A DNA stretch of 64,000 nucleotides from Klebsiella africana (GCF_020526085.1 NZ_CP084874.1:3906001-3970000); one strand, 5' to 3'. Shown: positions 19,910 through 29,815, numbered from the stretch's first letter. A program made the numbers and translations. The notes: generated from the sequence alone by a model not told the origin.

Positions 19910-19921
19910 TCGCATGCTCTA

Positions 19922-20010
19922 TTGTCCCGGCTTGCGGCGTAAACGCCTTAGCCGGGCCAATGGTCGACGCGATTTGTAGCCCCGGTAAGCGCAGCGCGAC
20001 CGGGGAGTTG
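19922..20010. repeat. REP/BIME-type palindromic repeats
   Basis: Two imperfect palindromes lie between convergent mnmH and the porin gene. One is CCCGGCTTGCGGCG...CGCCTTAGCCGGG (about 19926-19956). The other is CCCCGGTAAGCGCAGCGCGACCGGGG (about 19980-20005). The second recurs nearly unchanged at 34488-34518, which marks it as a dispersed REP unit. Confidence 0.8.
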
Positions 20011-20017
20011 TGACCGC

Positions 20018-21163
20018 TTAGAAGTCGTAGCGCAGACGCACCAGGTTCATATCGCCCAGGTTGTCGGTGCTGGAGGTAAACACGTGTTCATAGTCAACGC
20101 GGAAGCCGTAATCCAGCTGGAAGCTAATCCCCAGACCGTTATCGATACGCTGGTAGTTGCGGCCATTCACGTATTCCAGGCGGTCGCCCATAAAGTACGG
20201 CTGAATAGATTTAACAGCGTATTGGTTGATCGGGAATTTATAGCCCGCAAAATATTCAATCCCCCAGGCATCACCGGCAAAGTAATTATGCACATCGGTT
20301 TTCTTGGTGGTGAGGAAGTTCTGATACCAGCCGCCGCCGAAGGAGAAGGTCCAGTTATCCGGCGTCCAGCTCAGCGCGGTACCCACGATATTCTGGTCAT
20401 AGGTTTTGCTGTCGGCGCTTGACGGGTCGCGCATTTCGGCGCGAGTGTAGTTCCACGCGGTACCCCAGGTCAGATCCTTCATGATGTGGTAATCCGCACC
20501 AATCGAGCCGCCGCCTTTACGCTTATAGCGCAGGCCATTACCCGGCAGGTATTCACTGTCTTCGAACAGGTAAGAACCGTAGAGATCAACATCGCCGACG
20601 GTTTTCTTATATTTCAGCATCGCGCGCGAACGATAAGAACCATCATAATCGCCGTTAATCCCGTTGCCCGGTGCCTGGGCAATCATATCGTAGTCCCAGA
20701 TATCGGTTTTCGCGCCGACCACATCGTAATAAATGCTGTTCTGCTTACCGTAGGTTAATGTCCCCCAGGTATCGCTCTTCAGGCCGGTATACAGCATACG
20801 ACGGCTGGTATTATTCGCGCCTTCCGCATAGTGATTATCCCAGTCGAACAGCGCCGGAATATTCACGCCCAGTTCGTAGTAGCTTATCCAGCTAATGTCA
20901 TCAAACAGATAGTAATCTGCTGCGAAGCGGAAACGGGTGCCGCCGTCGAAACCGTTACGTTTGTAGGAACCTTTATCGCCATCGCCGGTCATCATATTGA
21001 ACTGCGGACGAATACTGCCGCCAACGGTAAAGTTTAGGCGACTTAACGGGTCCCCCGCCTGCGGGTCTTGTTTCAACAGCGTGATTTCGGCGTGAGAAGC
21101 AAATGAAGCGAGTGCCAGTGTTGCGCCGATCGAGACCGCCAGCGCTTTTATTTTATGTGCCAT
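20018..21163 (-). CDS. Outer-membrane porin, general porin superfamily
   Basis: A 381-aa precursor with signal peptide MAHKIKALAVSIGATLALASFASHA. The mature protein has many alternating amphipathic strands (e.g. TRFRFAADYYLF, SRAMLKYKKTVGDVDLYGSYLF) and ends in the terminal Phe (LVRLRYDF) needed for BAM recognition. It is not OmpC/OmpF-like; I cannot name the orthologue or its substrate. The start at 21163 is chosen for the signal peptide. In E. coli this position between ybbP and ybbB is occupied by rhsD and others. Paired repeats lie in its promoter region. Confidence 0.88.
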   Translation of the reverse strand: MAHKIKALAVSIGATLALASFASHAEITLLKQDPQAGDPLSRLNFTVGGSIRPQFNMMTGDGDKGSYKRNGFDGGTRFRFAADYYLFDDISWISYYELGVNIPALFDWDNHYAEGANNTSRRMLYTGLKSDTWGTLTYGKQNSIYYDVVGAKTDIWDYDMIAQAPGNGINGDYDGSYRSRAMLKYKKTVGDVDLYGSYLFEDSEYLPGNGLRYKRKGGGSIGADYHIMKDLTWGTAWNYTRAEMRDPSSADSKTYDQNIVGTALSWTPDNWTFSFGGGWYQNFLTTKKTDVHNYFAGDAWGIEYFAGYKFPINQYAVKSIQPYFMGDRLEYVNGRNYQRIDNGLGISFQLDYGFRVDYEHVFTSSTDNLGDMNLVRLRYDF

Positions 21164-21249
21164 GCTTTTTCCTTGAGTAATAAGCAACCTTATATTTGCA
21201 AGGGCATATTACCTGCGAAATTTGATGGCGTGTTGGCGGTTTTTTAATG

Positions 21250-21296
21250 TTTTGTGCGCTTAAAAATCAATGAATTATCATTTTGTGCGCTTAAAA
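21250..21296 (-). promoter_or_regulatory. Paired 16-bp direct repeats upstream of the porin
   Basis: The sequence TTTTGTGCGCTTAAAA occurs exactly twice, at 21250-21265 and 21281-21296, a spacing of 31 bp or about three helical turns. It lies about 90-130 bp upstream of the porin start codon and downstream of the ybbP terminator. This arrangement suggests a tandem operator for a dimeric regulator of the porin. The regulator is unknown. Confidence 0.6.
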
Positions 21297-21322
21297 TAAA
21301 AGCGCCGCCAAAAATGGCGGCG
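21293..21322 (-). terminator. Terminator of the ybbA-ybbP transcript
   Basis: On the minus strand a GCGCCGCC/GGCGGCGC hairpin (plus-strand arms about 21302-21309 and 21316-21323) is followed by TTTTATTTTAA. It starts about 20 bp after the ybbP stop. Confidence 0.85.
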
Positions 21323-21343
21323 CATCATCAAAATGCAATAATT

Positions 21344-23758
21344 TCACTGGCTAAACTGGCGGAATAATGCTCTGCCCTTTAACAGACGCAATCCCAGCCC
21401 GCCGCCACACAGCGATAATAATACCGCCCCCGTCAGCGGTAGCATCGTCCATAAACGCCAGTCTGGCGCCCAGGGGAAATCAAACACTTTAGTCTGCAGC
21501 ATCGCCAGCGCCACTTCAGCGCCTATCGCCGCCACCAGACCGGAGACCAGCCCCAGCAGAGCAAACTCCGCCCACAGCGTGGCGCGCAGCAGCGATTTAC
21601 CCGCGCCCAGCGTGCGCCAGACCACCAGCTCCTGATAACGCTGGCGCATTCCGACCTGCACCTGCGCCAGCAACAGCAGCACACCGCAGGCCGTCACCAG
21701 CCCCACCATTACCTCCAGCGCCCGACTGACCTGGGAGAGCACCTGGCCGACCTGGCGCAGAATGGCGCCGATATCCAGCAGGCTGACAGTGGGAAATTCG
21801 CGGTTCAGTTGGGTCAGCATCGCAGGACCGTTATCCCAGCGGAAGCTGGTGAGCCAGCTCTGCGGCTGCCCGTCCAGCGCCCCGGCGGGGAAAATAAAGA
21901 AGAAGTTTGGCCGCAGACTCTCCCAGTCAACTTTGCGCACGCTGCTGACCTTCGCGCTGAAGTCCTGGGTATCGCCGGTAAAAGTCACCGTATCGCCAAT
22001 CTTCACCCCGAGCCGCTGCGCCAGCCCCTCTTCAATCGACACCTCGCCCGGCTTCGGCGGCCAACTGCCGGCCATCAGCGGATTATGATCCGGACGCTGC
22101 TCACTCCAGGTGAGATTAAGCTCGCGATTCAGCGCTTCATCTTTGTTCCCGTCCGTGGACTGGCCGTTGATCTGCGTCAGACGAGCCCGGACGATCGGAT
22201 AAAATTCCGCCGCCCGGGTCTGGTGTTCGGCGAGGAAAGTCTTCACCGGCATTATCTGCTCAGGGGCGATATTGATCAGAAAGTAGTTCGGGCTTTCCGG
22301 GGGAAGCTGTTGTTGCCAGCGGTCAAGCAGATCGCCGCGCAGTACCAGTAACAGCGCCAGCAGCATAAACGACAGGGAAAACGCCGCCAGCTGGCTGAGA
22401 GTTGACCACGGCTGGCGCAGCAGGCGGTTTACCGCCAGGCGCAGCGGCAAAGCTTTCAGCGTCAGGCGTTTAAGCAGCCACAACACTCCCCAGCCCACCA
22501 GGCCGCACAGCAGCGCCAGCACCACCGCCCCGGCCAGCACCGACCACAGCAGCGGGCTGCCGCCCATTAGCCAGGCCAGCAGGCCCACCACCACGACGCT
22601 AACCGCCGGGATCCAGATTTTCAGCGGCCAGACGTTAGCCACCACATCCTGGCGCAGCACCCGCAGCGGCAGGGTCGCCAGCAGCAATCGATACGGCCGC
22701 AGGCCCACCAGCAGGGATATCACGCCTGTCGCCCCGATAGCCCACAGCCACGGCCAACCGCTGGCAGCGGGTAGCGCGGCTGGCAGCACCGGTTTGAGCA
22801 CCAGCAGCAGCAGACGCTCCAGCGCCAGGCCCGCCACCCCGCCGGTTATCACCGACAGCGTCAACAGCAGCAGCCACTGGCCGACGATAAGCTTGCGCAG
22901 CTGCGACCTTCCAGCGCCCAGCGTCTTGAGAATGGCGACCAGATCGTAGCGGCTGCGGCAGTAGTGGCTCATCGCTACCGCCACTGCGGCGACGGCCAGC
23001 AGCAGCGTCAACAGCGCGGATAACAACAGGAATTGCTGCGAGCGCTCAAGGGATTTACCCAGCGCGCTGTCGTCCTGTTCAAGACCAATCCAGCGATGCT
23101 CCGGGCCGAGCTTCGGCAGCAGCCATTGTTCATAATCCGCCAGCTGTTGCGCGTTACCGGCGAACTTATAGCGCCATGCGACGCGACTGCCGGGCTGCAC
23201 GGCCCCGGTTTTTGCCACGTCGGCCATATTCATCATCAGCCGCGGCGCCATCTGGAAGGGGTTAAACCCTGCATCCGGCTCCTGAAGCACTTCCCCGGCA
23301 ATGCGCAGCGTGGCATCGCCAACGTCAATCGTATCGCCGGTTTTCAGGTTCAGGAGCGCCATCAGCCTTGGCGCCAGCAGCACGCTGCCCGCCTGGGGCT
23401 TCAGCCCCGGAGGCTGCGTCTCGAGAGTGCCATACAGCGGATAGCGGTCGTCCACCGCCTTAACGTCCGCCAGCTGCGGCGTATCCCCGGCGAACGTCAT
23501 GGTGGCGAAGCTTAGTTGCTCGCCGACGGTCAGCCCTGATTTCCGCGCTTGTGCGATCCACTCGGCGGGTACCTCGCGCGAACTGCGCAGCGTACGGTCG
23601 CCGGCCATAAACTCACGGCTTTGCTGGCTGAGGCCTTTCTCCATCCGATCGCTTATCGACCCCAGGGCCAGCACACAGGCCACGGCGAGGCTTAACGCCA
23701 GCCAAACGATCAGCAGTGACGGCGAGCGCCATTCGCGCCAGAACCAGCGAGCGATCAT
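21344..23758 (-). CDS. ybbP: ABC transporter permease YbbP
   Basis: An 804-aa permease of the FtsX/MacB-like type with about 10 membrane helices: one at the N-terminus (around 15-35), a group at about 240-480 and a C-terminal group from about 690. Two large periplasmic regions lie between them. It works with the ATPase YbbA, whose stop overlaps its start (ATGA, 4 bp). The family is thought to move lipophilic molecules or act on the envelope; the substrate is not established. It is close in length to E. coli YbbP (804 aa). Confidence 0.93.
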   Translation of the reverse strand: MIARWFWREWRSPSLLIVWLALSLAVACVLALGSISDRMEKGLSQQSREFMAGDRTLRSSREVPAEWIAQARKSGLTVGEQLSFATMTFAGDTPQLADVKAVDDRYPLYGTLETQPPGLKPQAGSVLLAPRLMALLNLKTGDTIDVGDATLRIAGEVLQEPDAGFNPFQMAPRLMMNMADVAKTGAVQPGSRVAWRYKFAGNAQQLADYEQWLLPKLGPEHRWIGLEQDDSALGKSLERSQQFLLLSALLTLLLAVAAVAVAMSHYCRSRYDLVAILKTLGAGRSQLRKLIVGQWLLLLTLSVITGGVAGLALERLLLLVLKPVLPAALPAASGWPWLWAIGATGVISLLVGLRPYRLLLATLPLRVLRQDVVANVWPLKIWIPAVSVVVVGLLAWLMGGSPLLWSVLAGAVVLALLCGLVGWGVLWLLKRLTLKALPLRLAVNRLLRQPWSTLSQLAAFSLSFMLLALLLVLRGDLLDRWQQQLPPESPNYFLINIAPEQIMPVKTFLAEHQTRAAEFYPIVRARLTQINGQSTDGNKDEALNRELNLTWSEQRPDHNPLMAGSWPPKPGEVSIEEGLAQRLGVKIGDTVTFTGDTQDFSAKVSSVRKVDWESLRPNFFFIFPAGALDGQPQSWLTSFRWDNGPAMLTQLNREFPTVSLLDIGAILRQVGQVLSQVSRALEVMVGLVTACGVLLLLAQVQVGMRQRYQELVVWRTLGAGKSLLRATLWAEFALLGLVSGLVAAIGAEVALAMLQTKVFDFPWAPDWRLWTMLPLTGAVLLSLCGGGLGLRLLKGRALFRQFSQ

Positions 23759-24441
23759 GCTTCCTCCCGTAGCTGACCATCCACCAGGCGCAGACGGCGA
23801 TCGCAGCGCGCCGCCAACAGCGGATCGTGGGTCACCAGGATCAGAGTGGTGCCGTGTTCGCGATTAAGCGAGAACAGCAGATCGGCAATTTTGTCCCCGG
23901 TCTGACGATCGAGGTTGCCGGTGGGCTCATCGGCAAACAGAATGGCCGGACGCCCGTTAAAGGCCCGGGCCAGCGCCACCCGCTGCTGTTCACCGCCGGA
24001 GAGCTGCGCTGGCAGATGGTGCAGGCGTTTGCCAAGCCCCAGTTGCTCAAGTAGCGCGCGGGCATCGCCCCGGCTCTGGCTATCGCTGGTGCCGCGCAGC
24101 AGCGCCGGCAGCTCGACGTTCTCCAGGGCGTTGAGCGTCGGGATCAGCATAAAGGACTGAAATACAAAACCGACGTGCTGCGCCCGCAGCGCCGCCCGCG
24201 CCTCTTCATCCATCCGGTGCAGCGGTTTGCCCAGCATCGATACTTCCCCGCTGCTGCCATCGTCCAGGCCTGCGAGGATCGCCAGCAGGGTCGATTTACC
24301 GGAACCTGACTCGCCGATCAAGGCGATGGTCTGCCGCGGTTTGACAACCAGCTCAACTCCGGTAAGGATGGAGAGCTGATGCTCTCCCTGACCGACGGAC
24401 TTCTTAAGATGATGAACTTCAAGTATGTTTTCCGCTGGCAT
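23755..24441 (-). CDS. ybbA: ABC transporter ATP-binding protein YbbA
   Basis: A 228-aa LolD/MacB-type ATPase with Walker [10 protein letters not shown], signature LSGGEQQR, Walker [12 protein letters not shown] and the switch His in LVTHD. It partners YbbP, which follows with a 4-bp overlap. The start [14 protein letters not shown] gives the E. coli length; the much longer open frame to 24957 lies antisense to tesA and is a shadow. The ybbA start region overlaps the divergent tesA start by 33 bp, as in E. coli. Confidence 0.95.
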   Translation of the reverse strand: MPAENILEVHHLKKSVGQGEHQLSILTGVELVVKPRQTIALIGESGSGKSTLLAILAGLDDGSSGEVSMLGKPLHRMDEEARAALRAQHVGFVFQSFMLIPTLNALENVELPALLRGTSDSQSRGDARALLEQLGLGKRLHHLPAQLSGGEQQRVALARAFNGRPAILFADEPTGNLDRQTGDKIADLLFSLNREHGTTLILVTHDPLLAARCDRRLRLVDGQLREEA

Positions 24442-25035
24442 GTGCCTTTCCTGTTGTTGTTCCTGTTTACCTGCCGCGCGATGGCGGCAGACACGCTGCT
24501 GATCCTCGGCGACAGCCTGAGCGCTGGCTATCGGATGGCGGCCAACTCCGCCTGGCCTGCGCTGCTCAATGAGCAGTGGCAGGCGAAAACGCCGGTGGTG
24601 AACGCCAGCATCAGCGGCGATACCTCGCAGCAGGGGTTGGCTCGCCTGCCAGCGCTGCTTAAGCAGCACCAGCCGCGCTGGGTGCTGGTTGAGCTCGGCG
24701 GCAATGACGGACTGCGCGGTTTTCCGCCGCAGCAGACCGAGCAGACGCTGCGCACCATTATTAAAGATATCAAAGCGGCCAACGCCGAGCCGCTGCTGAT
24801 GCAAATTCACCTGCCGGCGAACTATGGCCGCCGCTATAATGAAGCCTTCGGCGCGATTTACCCGGCCCTGGCCAAAGAGTTCGCTATTCCTCTCCTGCCC
24901 TTTTTTATGGAGGAGGTCTATCTCAAGCCGCAATGGATGCAGGACGACGGCATTCACCCAAATCGCGACGCGCAGCCGTTTATCGCCGACTGGATGGCGA
25001 AGCGGCTGGCTCCCTTAGTTAATCATGACTCCTGA
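24409..25035 (+). CDS. tesA: Acyl-CoA thioesterase I / protease I / lysophospholipase L1 TesA
   Basis: A periplasmic SGNH hydrolase of 208 aa with signal peptide ending in RAMA before ADTLLILGDSLS. The catalytic Ser is in GDSLS, the oxyanion residues are in SGDTS and GGND, and the Asp-His pair is in DDGIHPN. The start was taken at the first of two adjacent ATG codons (MMNFKYVF), matching E. coli MMNFNNVF. The gene overlaps ybbA divergently and ybbO by 11 bp. Confidence 0.95.
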   Translation: MMNFKYVFRWHVPFLLLFLFTCRAMAADTLLILGDSLSAGYRMAANSAWPALLNEQWQAKTPVVNASISGDTSQQGLARLPALLKQHQPRWVLVELGGNDGLRGFPPQQTEQTLRTIIKDIKAANAEPLLMQIHLPANYGRRYNEAFGAIYPALAKEFAIPLLPFFMEEVYLKPQWMQDDGIHPNRDAQPFIADWMAKRLAPLVNHDS

Positions 25036-25834
25036 ACGCCAGGGGTCGCTGACAGGTAAAGTTATGCAAAAAACGGTTTTAGTGACAGGCTGTTCCAGCG
25101 GAATTGGTCTGGAAAGCGCGCTGGATTTAACCCGCCAGGGCTTTCGCGTGCTGGCGGCCTGCCGCAAAGCAGAGGATGTCGCGCGGATGCAGGAGCTGGG
25201 GCTAACCGGTATTTTGCTCGATCTGGATGACCCGCAGAGCGTGGAGCGCGCGGCAGCGGAGGTGATTGCGCTGACCGATAATCGTCTCTACGGCCTGTTC
25301 AATAACGCCGGGTATGGCGTCTATGGCCCGCTGAACACCATCAGCCGCCAGCAGATGGAACAGCAATTTTCCGCTAACTTTTTCGGCGCGCATCAGCTCA
25401 CCATGCTGCTGCTGCCGGCGATGACGCCGCACGGCGAAGGGCGCATCGTGATGACCTCCTCGGTGATGGGGCTTATCGCCAGTCCCGGCCGCGGAGCCTA
25501 TGCCGCCAGTAAATATGCCCTCGAGGCGTGGTCCGACGCGCTGCGCATGGAGCTGCGCCACAGCGGTATTCAGGTCAGCCTGATTGAACCGGGCCCGATC
25601 CGCACCCGCTTTACCGATAACGTCAACCAGACGCAAAGCGACAAGCCCGTAGAAAACCCGGGTATCGCCGCCCGCTTTACCCTCGGGCCGGAGGCGGTGG
25701 TGGAAAAAGTGCGCCACGCTTTTACCAGCGATAAGCCAAAACTGCGCTATCCGGTCACCCTGGTCACCCACGCGGTGGCGCTGCTTAAACGTCTGCTGCC
25801 AGCTCGTGCGATGGACAAAATTATCCACGGCTGA
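25025..25834 (+). CDS. ybbO: Short-chain dehydrogenase YbbO
   Basis: A 269-aa classical SDR, NADP-dependent; the E. coli homologue reduces medium- and long-chain aldehydes. The nucleotide loop is TGCSSGIG, the NNAG motif is FNNAGYG, the catalytic Ser is in MTSSVMG, and the YxxxK pair is YAASK. The start MTPERQGSLTGKVMQK follows the E. coli N-terminus and overlaps the tesA stop. An internal Met at residue 14 is a possible alternative start. Confidence 0.93.
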   Translation: MTPERQGSLTGKVMQKTVLVTGCSSGIGLESALDLTRQGFRVLAACRKAEDVARMQELGLTGILLDLDDPQSVERAAAEVIALTDNRLYGLFNNAGYGVYGPLNTISRQQMEQQFSANFFGAHQLTMLLLPAMTPHGEGRIVMTSSVMGLIASPGRGAYAASKYALEAWSDALRMELRHSGIQVSLIEPGPIRTRFTDNVNQTQSDKPVENPGIAARFTLGPEAVVEKVRHAFTSDKPKLRYPVTLVTHAVALLKRLLPARAMDKIIHG

Positions 25835-25892
25835 GTTGAAGCGCGGAATGCCGCCCCCATGTAAAACAGAAATCGACTAACGAGAAATGCCC

Positions 25893-26747
25893 ATGTCCGA
25901 ACAGAATATTATCAATATTAGCGAAGCGAACCTACAGCAGACGCTACAGCAGTCAATGAATGCCCCGGTGCTGTTTTATTTCTGGTCTGCCCGCAGCCAG
26001 CACTGCGAACAGCTGACCCCGGTACTCGAGCGCCTGGCCGCCCAGTATAACGGCCAGTTCACGCTGGCGAAGGTCGATTGCGACGCCGAGCAAATGCTCG
26101 CTTCACAGTTTGGTCTGCGCGCCATCCCTACGGTGTATCTGTTCCAGAACGGCCAGCCGGTGGACGGTTTTGAAGGCCCGCAGCCGGAAGAAGCGATTCG
26201 CGCCCTGCTGGATAAAGTCCTGCCGCGCGAAGAGGAGTTAAAAGCCCAGCAGGCGCTGGCCCTGATGCAGGAAGAAAAATACGCCGAGGCATTACCGCTG
26301 CTGAAGGAAGCCTGGCAGCTGTCGAATCAGGAGAGCCAGATTGGTCTGCTGCTGGCGGAAACGCTGATTGCTCTGCACCGTTCCGATGAAGCGGAAAGCG
26401 TGCTGAAAACCATCCCGCTGCAGGATCAGGATACTCACTATCAGGGTCTGGTGGCGCAGATTGAGCTGCTCAAACAGGCCGCCGACACGCCAGAAATCCA
26501 GCAGCTGCAGCAGCAGGTGGAACAAAATCCGGACGATGCGCAGTTGGCCTCCCAGCTGGCGCTGCAGCTGCATCAGGTCGGGCGTAATGAAGAAGCGCTG
26601 GCGCTGCTGTTCAGCCATCTGCAGAAGGATTTAGGCGCCGGCGACGGCCAGGCGCGCAAGATGCTGCAGGAGATCCTCGCCGCCCTCGGTACCGGCGATG
26701 CGCTGGCCGCCAAATACCGTCGTCAGCTGTATTCGCTGCTGTACTAA
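25893..26747 (+). CDS. cnoX: Thioredoxin-TPR chaperedoxin CnoX
   Basis: A 284-aa protein with an N-terminal thioredoxin fold (1-110) and C-terminal TPR-like helices. The usual WCGPC is replaced by WSARSQHC, so it lacks the CXXC pair, as in E. coli CnoX/YbbN. It holds substrates during bleach stress, protecting them from aggregation and mixed disulfides, and passes them to GroEL or DnaK. The start at MSEQNI is used; an ATG two codons upstream is possible. Confidence 0.94.
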   Translation: MSEQNIINISEANLQQTLQQSMNAPVLFYFWSARSQHCEQLTPVLERLAAQYNGQFTLAKVDCDAEQMLASQFGLRAIPTVYLFQNGQPVDGFEGPQPEEAIRALLDKVLPREEELKAQQALALMQEEKYAEALPLLKEAWQLSNQESQIGLLLAETLIALHRSDEAESVLKTIPLQDQDTHYQGLVAQIELLKQAADTPEIQQLQQQVEQNPDDAQLASQLALQLHQVGRNEEALALLFSHLQKDLGAGDGQARKMLQEILAALGTGDALAAKYRRQLYSLLY

Positions 26748-26756
26748 TCTGTTGCC

Positions 26757-26855
26757 CTTACCCGGATAGCGCTGCGCTTATCCGGGCTACAGGAGATATG
26801 CAGAACCTGGCCTGCGCCGCCCGGGTAAGGCGTGAACGCCGTAACCCGGGATAGT
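26757..26855. repeat. REP/BIME-type palindromic repeats
   Basis: Two palindromic units lie between convergent cnoX and fetB: CCCGGATAGCGCTGCGCTTATCCGGG (about 26761-26786) and CCCGGGTAAGGCGTGAACGCCGTAACCCGGG (about 26819-26849). They are typical REP-like intergenic elements and may act as transcription barriers. Confidence 0.8.
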
Positions 26856-27638
26856 TTACGGGTGCTTTTTCAGCTGCGTCACCACCAGCTGATGGCGGGC
26901 ATTGAAGAATTTCCGATAGGTCAGATAACCGGCGATAATCGTCGACAGGCTGGCGGTCGACAGCAGCATAAAGGTCACCATAATCTGGTACTTAATCGCC
27001 TTCACCGGATCAATACCGGCAAAAATAAGCCCCGACATCATCCCCGGCAAACTCACCAGCCCGACCGTTTTTGCTGAATCGACGGTGGGAATCAATGACG
27101 CGCGAATGCTCTCGCGAATCAGCCGCGCCGCAGCCATCTTCGGCGTCGCGCCGAGGCTCAGTTTCTCCTGGATCTGCTGCTGCTCACTGCTGAAGCGCTG
27201 GCCCATATTGTTGTAGCACAGCCCCACCGCCACCATGGCGTTCCCGGCCACCATCCCGGCAATCGGGATCACCTGCATCGGCACGAAGGCGATCGAGCCA
27301 GAAAACACCAGTACCGCCAACGTTAGTCCGGCGCCGGTGGTGATGGCGATAAACGACGAGACAAACGCTTTATCGATATATTTACTGCGCTTCTTCGCAT
27401 TCCACGCCGCGTTAAAGCAGATAAACAGCACCATCAACAGCGTCAGAACCGCATGATTGACGTTAAAAATATATTTCAGCACATAGCCGACGATAACCAA
27501 CTGCACGATCGCCCGGCAAATGCTCCAGATAATATCTTTTTCCAGCGCCAGCTTTTCCCGATAGCTGACCAGAATAGCGATCAGCACCAGCACCATCGAC
27601 AGCGCCAGCGATTCGTTGGTAATGTTATGCCCGTTCAT
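26856..27638 (-). CDS. fetB: Iron export ABC permease FetB
   Basis: A 260-aa UPF0014 permease with about seven hydrophobic helices and the conserved cytoplasmic segment LSLGATPKMAAARLIRESIRASLIPTVDSAKTVG. With FetA it forms an exporter that lowers cytosolic iron and protects against peroxide stress in E. coli. The start overlaps the fetA stop by 14 bp, giving a coupled operon fetA-fetB. Confidence 0.94.
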   Translation of the reverse strand: MNGHNITNESLALSMVLVLIAILVSYREKLALEKDIIWSICRAIVQLVIVGYVLKYIFNVNHAVLTLLMVLFICFNAAWNAKKRSKYIDKAFVSSFIAITTGAGLTLAVLVFSGSIAFVPMQVIPIAGMVAGNAMVAVGLCYNNMGQRFSSEQQQIQEKLSLGATPKMAAARLIRESIRASLIPTVDSAKTVGLVSLPGMMSGLIFAGIDPVKAIKYQIMVTFMLLSTASLSTIIAGYLTYRKFFNARHQLVVTQLKKHP

Positions 27639-28302
27639 GCTGTACCTCCTGCATGTTTCCGCCGGCAGGCTGCAGCGTAATTACTTCATCGGCATGCGAA
27701 ATTTCGTTGCGATCGTGGGTGACCCACAGAACAGCGACCTGTTTTTCCGTCGCGTAGCCATGAATAATGTCATTTACATTCTGTTTATTACTTTCATCCA
27801 GCGCGCTGGTAATTTCGTCCAGCAGCAGCACGCGCGGTAGAAATTGCAAATTGCGGATCAACGATACGCGCTGTTTTTCCCCGCCTGAAAGCTCATTAAT
27901 AGATTTTTCCAGCATATTTTCGCCAAGACCAAAGCGCTGCAGGTCGGCCACCAGCGCCTGCGGATCCGGTTGTTTATTGCGGATCTGCCACGGAAAAACC
28001 AGGTTGTCGTAGACTGAATCACCGAATAGCGCCGGCGTCTGCGCGCAGTAAGACACCTGCTGGCGATAGGTTTCCGGCGACAGCGTCGCGACATCGGCAT
28101 CGTCAAAAAACAGGCGCCCGGAGGTCGGGCTGAGCAGCGAGGCGATAATCTTCAACAAGGTACTTTTCCCGCAGCCGGAAGGCCCGGTAATCAACTTGAA
28201 TTCTCCGGCACGAAGCTGAAGATTGATATTGTGTAAAATAACTGCGTCGTCGGTCTTAAAACCCACACCCTCGAGACGCAAAAGCGCGTTATTTTCCTTC
28301 AT
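27625..28302 (-). CDS. fetA: Iron export ABC ATPase FetA
   Basis: A 225-aa ATPase with Walker A GPSGCGKST, signature ELSGGEKQR, Walker B VLLLDEITSALD and the switch His in WVTHD. It is the partner of the downstream FetB. It is divergent from qmcA, with about 140 bp between the start codons that must hold both promoters. Confidence 0.94.
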   Translation of the reverse strand: MKENNALLRLEGVGFKTDDAVILHNINLQLRAGEFKLITGPSGCGKSTLLKIIASLLSPTSGRLFFDDADVATLSPETYRQQVSYCAQTPALFGDSVYDNLVFPWQIRNKQPDPQALVADLQRFGLGENMLEKSINELSGGEKQRVSLIRNLQFLPRVLLLDEITSALDESNKQNVNDIIHGYATEKQVAVLWVTHDRNEISHADEVITLQPAGGNMQEVQHERA

Positions 28303-28442
28303 GAGGCTTCCTGATTATTTTCTGAAACACCGCTAGTTTACCCCACTTTCCTTTCTCCAGGATGAGGAGAAAGATATACTCAGTTTAAACATGCGCTATT
28401 TTCTTGTGGCGCCCCACCAGGCAACAAGACAGGAGGTTTTTG

Positions 28443-29360
28443 ATGCTGATTTTTATTCCTATCCTTATTTTCGTCGCGCTGGTCATTGTGGCCGCGGCGG
28501 TGAAAATTGTCCCGCAGGGCTATCAGTGGACGGTAGAGCGCTTCGGGCGTTTTACCCAGACGCTGCAGCCGGGATTAAGCTTAGTCGTGCCGTTTATGGA
28601 CCGTATCGGCCGCAAAGTGAACATGATGGAGCAGGTGCTCGATATCCCCTCGCAGGAGGTTATCTCCCGGGATAACGCCAACGTCACCATCGACGCGGTC
28701 TGCTTTATTCAGGTGATTGACGCGCCAAAGGCCGCCTACGAGGTCAGCAATCTTGAGCAGGCGATCGTCAATCTGACGATGACCAATATCCGTACCGTAC
28801 TCGGCTCGATGGAGCTGGACGAAATGCTCTCCCAGCGCGACAGCATTAACACCCGCCTGCTGCATATCGTCGACGACGCCACTAATCCGTGGGGGGTGAA
28901 AATCACCCGCGTCGAAATTCGCGACGTTCGCCCACCGGCGGAGCTTATCGCCTCGATGAACGCCCAGATGAAAGCCGAACGTACCAAACGCGCCTATATT
29001 CTTGAGGCCGAAGGGGTGCGACAGGCGGAAATTCTGAAAGCGGAAGGGGAAAAGCAGTCGCAGATCCTCAAGGCCGAGGGCGAACGACAGTCCGCATTCC
29101 TGCAAGCGGAAGCTCGTGAACGTTCCGCCGAAGCGGAAGCCCGCGCCACCCAGATGGTCTCCTCGGCGATCGCCTCAGGCGATATTCAGGCGATCAACTA
29201 CTTTGTAGCGCAGAAATACACCGATGCGCTGCAGCAGATTGGCGCCGCTAACAACAGCAAAGTGGTATTGATGCCGCTGGATGCCAGCAGCCTGATGGGA
29301 TCGATCGCCGGGATCAGCGAGCTGATCAAAGAGGGCGCTGGCGATCGGAAAAAATCATGA
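28443..29360 (+). CDS. qmcA: SPFH/stomatin-type membrane protein QmcA
   Basis: A 305-aa protein, as in E. coli. It has one N-terminal membrane segment ([20 protein letters not shown]), a PHB/SPFH domain (about 25-190) and a coiled-coil tail with repeats of the type [20 protein letters not shown]. It forms large membrane assemblies associated with membrane-domain organisation and FtsH-type proteolysis control. The start is at MLIFIP with AGGAGG upstream. It overlaps ybbJ by 4 bp (ATGA). Confidence 0.94.
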   Translation: MLIFIPILIFVALVIVAAAVKIVPQGYQWTVERFGRFTQTLQPGLSLVVPFMDRIGRKVNMMEQVLDIPSQEVISRDNANVTIDAVCFIQVIDAPKAAYEVSNLEQAIVNLTMTNIRTVLGSMELDEMLSQRDSINTRLLHIVDDATNPWGVKITRVEIRDVRPPAELIASMNAQMKAERTKRAYILEAEGVRQAEILKAEGEKQSQILKAEGERQSAFLQAEARERSAEAEARATQMVSSAIASGDIQAINYFVAQKYTDALQQIGAANNSKVVLMPLDASSLMGSIAGISELIKEGAGDRKKS

Positions 29361-29815
29361 TCGACATGATCCTCGCCCACCCCCATCTGTTCTGGCTAAG
29401 CCTGGGCGGGCTGCTGCTGGCGGCCGAGATGCTGGGCGGCAGCGGCTATCTGCTGTGGAGCGGCGTCGCTGGCGTGGTGACTGGCGCCCTGACCTGGCTC
29501 CTGCCGCTGAGCTGGGAATGGCAAGGGACGCTGTTTGCCGTTCTCACCCTGCTGGCGGCGTGGCTGTGGTCGAAATGGCTGCGCAAGCGCGTCAAAACGC
29601 AGCGCCCGGCCGATGCTCAGCTCAACCAGCGCGGGCAGCAGCTGGTGGGCCGCCGCCTGACGCTGGATGCCCCGCTGGTGAACGGCCGCGGCCACGTCCG
29701 CGTGGGCGACAGCTCCTGGCCAGTGATTGCCGATGAAGACTTCGCGGCGGGCAGCAAGGTTGAAGTGATTGCCGTAGAAGGGATTACGCTACGCATCAGA
29801 CCCGCCGTCCGTTAA
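29357..29815 (+). CDS. ybbJ: NfeD-like membrane protein YbbJ
   Basis: A 152-aa NfeD-family protein with hydrophobic helices around 8-75 and a C-terminal OB-fold domain (about 90-150, [20 protein letters not shown]). NfeD proteins are encoded next to SPFH proteins and stabilise or anchor their assemblies; here it overlaps qmcA by 4 bp. Its stop overlaps the convergent cueR stop by 4 bp. Confidence 0.92.
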   Translation: MIDMILAHPHLFWLSLGGLLLAAEMLGGSGYLLWSGVAGVVTGALTWLLPLSWEWQGTLFAVLTLLAAWLWSKWLRKRVKTQRPADAQLNQRGQQLVGRRLTLDAPLVNGRGHVRVGDSSWPVIADEDFAAGSKVEVIAVEGITLRIRPAVR

